Shown here piece after piece: positions 59,650-64,000 of a stretch of 64,000 nt of DNA. The notes beneath the pieces were generated by a model. It had not been told where the DNA came from, made no database searches, and was given only the letters and a program-made list of their open reading frames with translations. Source of the DNA: Candidatus Zhuqueibacterota bacterium (GTDB lineage: Bacteria; Zhuqueibacterota; Zhuqueibacteria; Zhuqueibacterales; Zhuqueibacteraceae); the NCBI GenBank assembly GCA_022616415.1, contig JAKEEU010000040.1:96065-160064 (forward strand), given 5' to 3'. Every line of letters starts with the position of its first letter. Position 1 is the stretch's first letter. A program made the translations under genes and the position numbers.

Positions 59650-59815
59650 GGAGTAATGGATTATTGGATCGATGGATCAATGGAGTGATGGATTATTGGA
59701 TTGGTGGATTACTGGAGTATTGGAGTGCTGGCAACTCTATTCATCCAATAATCCATCACTTCAATACTCCATCAATCCAGTGATCCAACACTCCAATAAT
59801 CCATCACTGCAAAGT
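59650..59815. repeat. GGATTATTGG-rich imperfect inverted repeat
   Basis: The left half is made of variants of ATGGATTATTGGAT and GGAGTATTGGAGTG; the right half of their complements (ATCCAATAATCCATCACT, CACTCCAATAATCCATCAC). The whole can fold into a long imperfect hairpin between the helicase and its partner gene, so it may modulate co-expression. Confidence 0.7.
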
Positions 59816-59822
59816 TTTGTGA

Positions 59823-61583
59823 TTACACTTCAAACTCCTGTTCGAATAGCGCTTCATCCAACTCCTTCGTCTTTTGATATTCGGCGCGGGCTTGCAGAAT
59901 TTGCTCGGCGAAATTTTCGATATTCCGGTGCAATTCTTCCTTCTGCGTCGAGCGCAGCCAGATGTCGAGCACGACGTCGCTGAACTCCTCTTCACCGTCG
60001 AGATTGCCGAGAATGCTGTCGATCTCGCCGATCACCAGCTCGAACATGTTGATCTTCTTGTCGAGAATGTAAAGAATATATTCCTCGATGCTGTCAGTGA
60101 TGCAAAAATTGAACACAAAGACGTCCTTGGTCTGGCCGATGCGGTGAATGCGGCCGATGCGCTGCTCCAGGCGCATCGGATTCCACGGCAAATCGTAGTT
60201 GATCATCGTCTGGCAAAATTGCAGATTGCGGCCCTCGGCGCCGACCTCCGTCATTAGCAGCAGATCGGTCCGATCGCGAAACTGCTCGACCGCTGCATCC
60301 TTTTGTTCGTTCGTCATGCCGCTGCGAAATTCGACGAAGGGAATGCCGGCGTCACCAAACAGGCCGGCGAGATAGTCGAACGTGCGCAGAAAATTGGTGA
60401 AAACGATTTTCTTGGCCGGGTTTTTGCGGACGAGCTGCAGCAGTTGCTTGCCTTTTTCCGTCTCGCGCACGTTTTTTAGCAAATCGAGCATGCTGTCAAT
60501 CTGGCCGGCGGCGCCGTTCATGCGTTCTTTCAGATTGCGCAGGGAATCTTCGAGCGCGAAGGGGCAACTGCCGGCTTTCATGAGCAAATTGTTCAACGTC
60601 ATTTTCTCAAGGCCGGTGCTTTCGCCATATTGGCGGCGGGTGAATTGCGTGATGCGCTCGTACAGCTCTTTTTCCAACGGCGAGGGTTGCACCGTGATGG
60701 TGGCGGCGAAGCGCTTGGGAAGCTTGACATCGACCAAACTGCGGGTGTTACGGATCATGACTTCGCGCAGCAGCTCTTTCAGGCTCTCGCGGTTTTTCGG
60801 CATGCGCACGTCGCCGCGCGCCACGTACTCCTTGCGGAATTGCGCTTCGGTTTTGAGCACGCCGGGCTTGAGCAACGTCAGCAAATTGTGCAGCTCCATC
60901 AAATCGTTTTGCACCGGCGTGGCGGTGAGCAGAAAGATGAACTTCTTTTGCAGCGCATTGACCAGCTTCCATGCCAGGGTGGTTTTGTTTTTAAGATGAT
61001 GCGCTTCGTCGACGACGACGAGATCGTACTTGATTTGAGTGACGAGATCGAAATTCGTTTTGTTTTTCGCGGTGTGAATCGAGGCAATCACCCAATCGTT
61101 CTCCCCCCAAAACTCCGGATGGCGCTTGATATCGACGTCGTCGCTGGTGATGAATTCCATGCCGAACTTTTCGCGCATCTCGCCCTGCCACTGCGACACC
61201 AACGCCGGCGGCACGAGGATCAATGCCTTTTTCACGAGGCCGCGCAGGCGATACTCTTTAACAAGCATGCCGGCCTCGATGGTTTTGCCAAGCCCGACCT
61301 CGTCTGAAAGCAAGACGCGGCCGCGAAAATGCTTGAGCACTTTCTTGACGGTCTCGATCTGATACCAATAGCGCTCGACGTTGGTCAGCATATCGAGGCA
61401 GAGCAGTTCATCAAACTCGCGCAAGAGGGCGAGATGGTAGAGATCGAGTTTGGCGCGGTAAGCGGCCAACCCCTGGCCCGGAGGGAGATCGCCATCATGG
61501 TTGGGCGCCGCGAATGGCTCCAAATGCTTTGGAGGCTGAAAGGAAAAACTGAGGGGAATTTCAGCAGTGGCGTTCGGTTGCAT
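59823..61583 (-). CDS. SNF2-family DEAD/DEAH-box helicase
   Basis: The 586-residue protein has Walker A GLGKT at 97-101 (LLSDEVGLGKTIEAGMLVKE), DEAH at 192-195 (VVVDEAHHLKN), motif III (FLLTATPVQND), and the C-terminal helicase half with QTMINYDLPWNPMRLEQRIG and RIHRIGQ. It is of the RapA-like SNF2 group, which moves along double-stranded DNA and displaces proteins. The C-terminal RapA domains are missing, so it is a core-only enzyme. The ATG at 61583 is preferred over an upstream codon whose extension would be AT-rich repeat sequence. It probably works with the zinc-ribbon protein encoded downstream. Confidence 0.93.
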   Translation of the reverse strand: MQPNATAEIPLSFSFQPPKHLEPFAAPNHDGDLPPGQGLAAYRAKLDLYHLALLREFDELLCLDMLTNVERYWYQIETVKKVLKHFRGRVLLSDEVGLGKTIEAGMLVKEYRLRGLVKKALILVPPALVSQWQGEMREKFGMEFITSDDVDIKRHPEFWGENDWVIASIHTAKNKTNFDLVTQIKYDLVVVDEAHHLKNKTTLAWKLVNALQKKFIFLLTATPVQNDLMELHNLLTLLKPGVLKTEAQFRKEYVARGDVRMPKNRESLKELLREVMIRNTRSLVDVKLPKRFAATITVQPSPLEKELYERITQFTRRQYGESTGLEKMTLNNLLMKAGSCPFALEDSLRNLKERMNGAAGQIDSMLDLLKNVRETEKGKQLLQLVRKNPAKKIVFTNFLRTFDYLAGLFGDAGIPFVEFRSGMTNEQKDAAVEQFRDRTDLLLMTEVGAEGRNLQFCQTMINYDLPWNPMRLEQRIGRIHRIGQTKDVFVFNFCITDSIEEYILYILDKKINMFELVIGEIDSILGNLDGEEEFSDVVLDIWLRSTQKEELHRNIENFAEQILQARAEYQKTKELDEALFEQEFEV

Positions 61584-61591
61584 ATAGGTGT

Positions 61592-61625
61592 AAATCGTAA
61601 AACGTAATTCGTAAAACGTAATTTG
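61592..61625. repeat. Short tandem repeat CGTAAAACGTAATT
   Basis: CGTAAAACGTAATTCGTAAA and its continuation give two copies of CGTAAAACGTAATT just before the SNF2 start codon. This is similar in style to the other noise repeats in the contig. Confidence 0.6.
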
Positions 61626-61729
61626 TAAAAAGTCAGAAACGGCGAAACAAAAGTTTACTAAATTTAACAAATCGCCGCGTCGTTCGCAATCGAAAAAAAA
61701 AGTTATCCACAGCTTTTTTTGAAATGACT

Positions 61730-62272
61730 TCAGCTTTCCAGTCGAGCCGAGGGGGTTATTTTCAGGCGGTCAATGCGCCGTTGCAAATACGGCGAGAAAT
61801 GGCCGGCGTAGCGCTCCCAAAGTTCCGGGCGCTTCCAGTCATTGCCGGTTATCCGGTGGCGGCAGCTTGGCGTGCCGCAGGCGCAATCGAACTCGTCGTG
61901 CGGCCCGCCGTCGGACATGGCGTAATCGAAGCACACTTCTTCGCCGGGCGCGATGTCGCGCAACGCCACCAGAACGATTTGCCCGCTCATGCCGGTGTTC
62001 GGCTCGCAAGAGTGGTTGACAAAATCCGCCGGCTCGTCCACGCCGTTGGGCACCAAAAATAAATCTTCCTCGACTTGCAGGCTGTGCTGCCGGACGTAAA
62101 CCGGCAATTCGGCAAATTCTTCAGCAATGACAACGTCGCCACCCCAAACCACCACCACTTCGCCGGCGCGAACGTGAGCCTTGGCAAATACGCCGAAGCC
62201 GCCTTTGTGGCGATGGGGCCGCGCTTCCAATTGGGGTGAAAGATAAGCCGTGGGTCGCGTCGAATTTTTCAT
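61730..62272 (-). CDS. SET-domain protein (lysine methyltransferase-like)
   Basis: The 180-residue protein holds a compact SET domain: HKGGFGVFAKAHVRAGEVVV, DFVNHSCEPNTG (the NHS core motif), PGEEVCFDYAMSD (the catalytic-Tyr motif) and a post-SET Cys cluster CACGTPSCR. All features of active SET lysine methyltransferases are present. Bacterial members are not widespread and may modify histone-like or ribosomal proteins, or come from eukaryotes by transfer. A near-perfect promoter ends only seven bases before the ATG at 62272, so the mRNA appears leaderless; no ribosome site is needed or seen. Confidence 0.9.
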   Translation of the reverse strand: MKNSTRPTAYLSPQLEARPHRHKGGFGVFAKAHVRAGEVVVVWGGDVVIAEEFAELPVYVRQHSLQVEEDLFLVPNGVDEPADFVNHSCEPNTGMSGQIVLVALRDIAPGEEVCFDYAMSDGGPHDEFDCACGTPSCRHRITGNDWKRPELWERYAGHFSPYLQRRIDRLKITPSARLES

Positions 62273-62279
62273 ATCGGCT

Positions 62280-62308
62280 ATATTAAGCACTATTCGCCTC
62301 AATGTCAA
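62280..62308 (-). promoter_or_regulatory. Consensus promoter giving an apparently leaderless SET-gene mRNA
   Basis: On the reverse strand TTGACA (62308-62303), a 17-base spacer and TAATAT (62285-62280) are followed by only seven bases before the ATG at 62272. Transcription should start at or within a base or two of that ATG. Confidence 0.7.
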
Positions 62309-62460
62309 GAGCAAAATTTTTTGAAATTCTTCAACTATTGCTTGCGCTTGGCAGCGCATTTGGTTAAATTGAAGCCGTTATTTCGAGCAAAAAAACAGAT
62401 GGTTTTTAGAATTTAGCCCAGACCGGCGGTCTGGGTTACAAATCAACTCGGAGGAGAAAC

Positions 62461-62892
62461 ATGCCAGTGCACCTGCCCAATCAGCAACAACTCATCAATG
62501 AATTGAATAAAGCGCTCGGGTGGGAGCTGCGCGCGCAGGCGATGTACGCGCACTACGCCGCGTATGTCAAAGGCCTGGAGATGCTGACGCTCAAAGCGCA
62601 TTTTGAAGAGGAAGCCACGGAATCTTTCGGGCACGCTGCGAAGGTGCGCGACATTATTGCCACGCTCGGCGGCGAAGCGGTGACGGCGCGCGATGCGGCG
62701 CCGATCGTTCACACCGAAGATTACAAAAAAATGCTCGAAGAAGCGCTGCTGACCGAGCAATCCGCGGCTGCCCAATACAAGAAGATTTTGCCGATGGTGG
62801 AATCTTACCCGCCTTTCGGCCACGCCATCATCCACATTATGAAGGATGAAATGGATGCCGTGGTCGAAGTCGAGGCGTTGTTGGGGCGCTAA
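62461..62892 (+). CDS. Ferritin-like di-iron protein
   Basis: The 143-residue protein is a four-helix bundle with Glu and His ligands at ferritin-like spacing: ELNKALGWELRAQAMYAHYA (first Glu pair), HFEEEATESFGHAAKVRDII (Glu and His), LEEALLTEQSAAAQYK and MKDEMDAVVEVE. It resembles the bacterioferritin/Dps-like group in length. It should bind iron or detoxify peroxide in the cytoplasm. A strong GGAGGAG site lies before the ATG. A repeat follows it. Confidence 0.88.
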   Translation: MPVHLPNQQQLINELNKALGWELRAQAMYAHYAAYVKGLEMLTLKAHFEEEATESFGHAAKVRDIIATLGGEAVTARDAAPIVHTEDYKKMLEEALLTEQSAAAQYKKILPMVESYPPFGHAIIHIMKDEMDAVVEVEALLGR

Positions 62893-62923
62893 CTATTCAA
62901 CACAAAAAGCTCAAAACCGTTTT

Positions 62924-62991
62924 CCAACGGATAAAAAAGCGACCAACGGATTTATTTTCAAGTATCCGTTGGTCGTTTTTCCATCCGTTGG
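62924..62991. repeat. CCAACGGAT palindromic repeat, copy 8
   Basis: A near-perfect copy (CCAACGGATAAAAAAGCGAC against GTCGTTTTTCCATCCGTTGG), 32 bases after the ferritin-like gene and 37 bases before the ParB-fold gene. Confidence 0.85.
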
Positions 62992-63027
62992 ACATTTAAA
63001 AATTTTCACGAAGTTATTAATAGCAAC

Positions 63028-63861
63028 ATGTCCAACTCGAAGCCCTTTCCCATTCTCCGCATCGTCCCGCTCGAGCAAATCCGTTTTCACGAAGCGCCGG
63101 AGACCGACCGCGCGGCGCGCTTGGTGGAGCGGCTGGCGGAGGATCGCCATTTGCTCAATCCTCCCATCGTGGCGCCGCTGGCGCCGGCCGGCGGCTCTCT
63201 GCTCATCGACGGCGCCAATCGCATCAGCGCCATGCGCCTGCTCGGCTATAATTGCGCACCGGTGCAAATCATCAGCTACAATGATCCGGCGCTGCGTTTG
63301 GCAAGCTGGCATCATGCGGTGATGCGCCTGTACTGGCCGGAGTGGATCGAGCAATTGCTCTCGCAGGGGTTGCCCGTGGAAATCGTCTCCATCGAGACGG
63401 CTGAAGCCATGCTGGCTACCCGCGAGGCGTGCGCGGTGATGACGGCCCCCGATGAAAGCGCCGCCATTATTCCGGCGAGCGGCAATTTGCGCACGGACGT
63501 GAACGCCATCACGCGCCTGATCGATACCTACAAAAAGAGCCATCCCTTCGAGCGCGTCGACCAAACTAATTTATCCGAGCTGCGCAATTTTTATCCCGAC
63601 CTGGCGGCTTTGGTTCTCTTCCCGCCGTTTGCAAAGAGCGAGGTGGTGCAGCTCGTCACCGACAATCTCAAGCTGCCCACCGGTTTGACGCGGCACAGTA
63701 TTCCCGGCCGCGTGCTGCGCGTCAATATTCAGCTCGACGTGCTGCGTTCCGATCTTTCGCTCGAAGACAAAAACGAATGGCTGGAGGCGTTCGTGCGCAT
63801 GCGCGTGCAGGAGCGCCACGTGCGGTTTTATCCGGAGTCGGTGTTTATTTTTGACGATTGA
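63028..63861 (+). CDS. ParB/SbnI-fold protein
   Basis: The 277-residue protein has a ParB N-terminal-like domain with ILRIVPLEQIRFHEAPETDR at the start and LLIDGANRISAMRLLGY near residues 58-74, the place of the nucleotide-binding DGxxR motif. The C-terminal half has no ParB HTH. The size and plan fit SbnI/SerK-type free-serine kinases and related ParB-fold regulators more than chromosome partition proteins. There are no parA or siderophore genes nearby in the window. The ribosome site is weak. Function is therefore open. Confidence 0.8.
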   Translation: MSNSKPFPILRIVPLEQIRFHEAPETDRAARLVERLAEDRHLLNPPIVAPLAPAGGSLLIDGANRISAMRLLGYNCAPVQIISYNDPALRLASWHHAVMRLYWPEWIEQLLSQGLPVEIVSIETAEAMLATREACAVMTAPDESAAIIPASGNLRTDVNAITRLIDTYKKSHPFERVDQTNLSELRNFYPDLAALVLFPPFAKSEVVQLVTDNLKLPTGLTRHSIPGRVLRVNIQLDVLRSDLSLEDKNEWLEAFVRMRVQERHVRFYPESVFIFDD

Positions 63862-63935
63862 TTCTACAAGGCAAAACCATTTAGGTTCACTTATACGATC
63901 AAACTCAGAAAAAAATTCTAAAAGTTTTGTGCCTC

Positions 63936-64000
63936 CAACTGATAGATGAAGACCAACGGATAATCCCGCCAGGCGGGACCAACGGATCGAAAGGCAAAAC
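63936..64000. repeat. CCAACGGAT palindromic repeat, copy 9, cut by the window end
   Basis: CCAACTGATAGATGAAGACC and ACCAACGGAT strings, with a CCCGCCAGGCGGG hairpin between, begin a compound copy 75 bases after the ParB-fold gene; the right arms lie outside the window. Confidence 0.65.

Noticed and set aside
63028..63861. ParB partition protein and a nearby replication origin
   Set aside because: There is no ParB HTH, no parA, no dnaA and no parS-like palindromes; the ParB fold is shared with SbnI-type kinases.

Overview
The window looks like a chromosomal contig from an uncultured Gram-negative bacterium of the FCB group, most like candidate phylum KSB1 / Calditrichota. Supporting signs are a secreted amidase ending in the QNYPNPFNPETTIRY type of C-terminal sorting domain, a PorV/PorQ-like outer-membrane protein, a large TonB-dependent receptor with an N-terminal carboxypeptidase-regulatory domain, several Ig-like lipoproteins and many secreted peptidases. 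Promoters that can be read are ordinary sigma-70 type (TTGACA, 17 nt, TATAAT-like), not the Bacteroidetes type. No rRNA, tRNA or CRISPR array was seen. The lineage is an inference from protein style; no marker gene is present.

Layout. 1-6.8 kb: a reverse-strand locus read as sigma factor, zinc-finger anti-sigma protein with TPRs, membrane-anchored HExxH metallopeptidase, small unknown protein, and a membrane-anchored TPR-CHAT (caspase-like) protein that runs off the left edge. This is the best candidate for an undescribed system: a regulated pair of proteases under their own sigma/anti-sigma pair. 7-21.9 kb: mostly housekeeping and envelope genes (TerC, VOC protein, GH31 remnant, VapBC-like pair, TolB-like propeller, secreted amidase, PQQ-like propeller, RidA, OmpA lipoprotein, 5'-nucleotidase lipoprotein, Nudix). 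21.9-25.8 kb: a restriction-modification pair (fused methylase plus PD-(D/E)XK protein). 26.1-31.9 kb: three peptidases (M48, M28, M1).

31.9-40.4 kb: an AT-rich accessory hotspot between the M1 aminopeptidase and recQ. It holds a second methylase with an HNH nuclease, an orphan nucleotidyltransferase, an ECF sigma factor with two membrane proteins, a small HTH/XRE module, an orphan HicB and a full plus a broken copy of an Rpn-type nuclease. In its middle lies a chimeric scar joining the 5' end of recQ to the 3' end of the aminopeptidase through an 8-bp microhomology. This is what a past tandem duplication of the whole interval would leave.

40.5-64 kb: recQ; a long reverse-strand outer-membrane locus (two Ig-like lipoproteins, TonB-dependent receptor, large secreted protein, PorV-like protein) facing an XRE-cupin regulator; two M28 peptidase paralogues; a SNF2 helicase with a zinc-ribbon coiled-coil partner; a SET-domain protein with an apparently leaderless promoter; a ferritin-like protein and a ParB-fold protein. 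Intergenic spaces carry at least two families of palindromic repeats. The CCAACGGAT...ATCCGTTGG family has nine copies, each next to a gene 3' end, and probably serves as transcription terminators.
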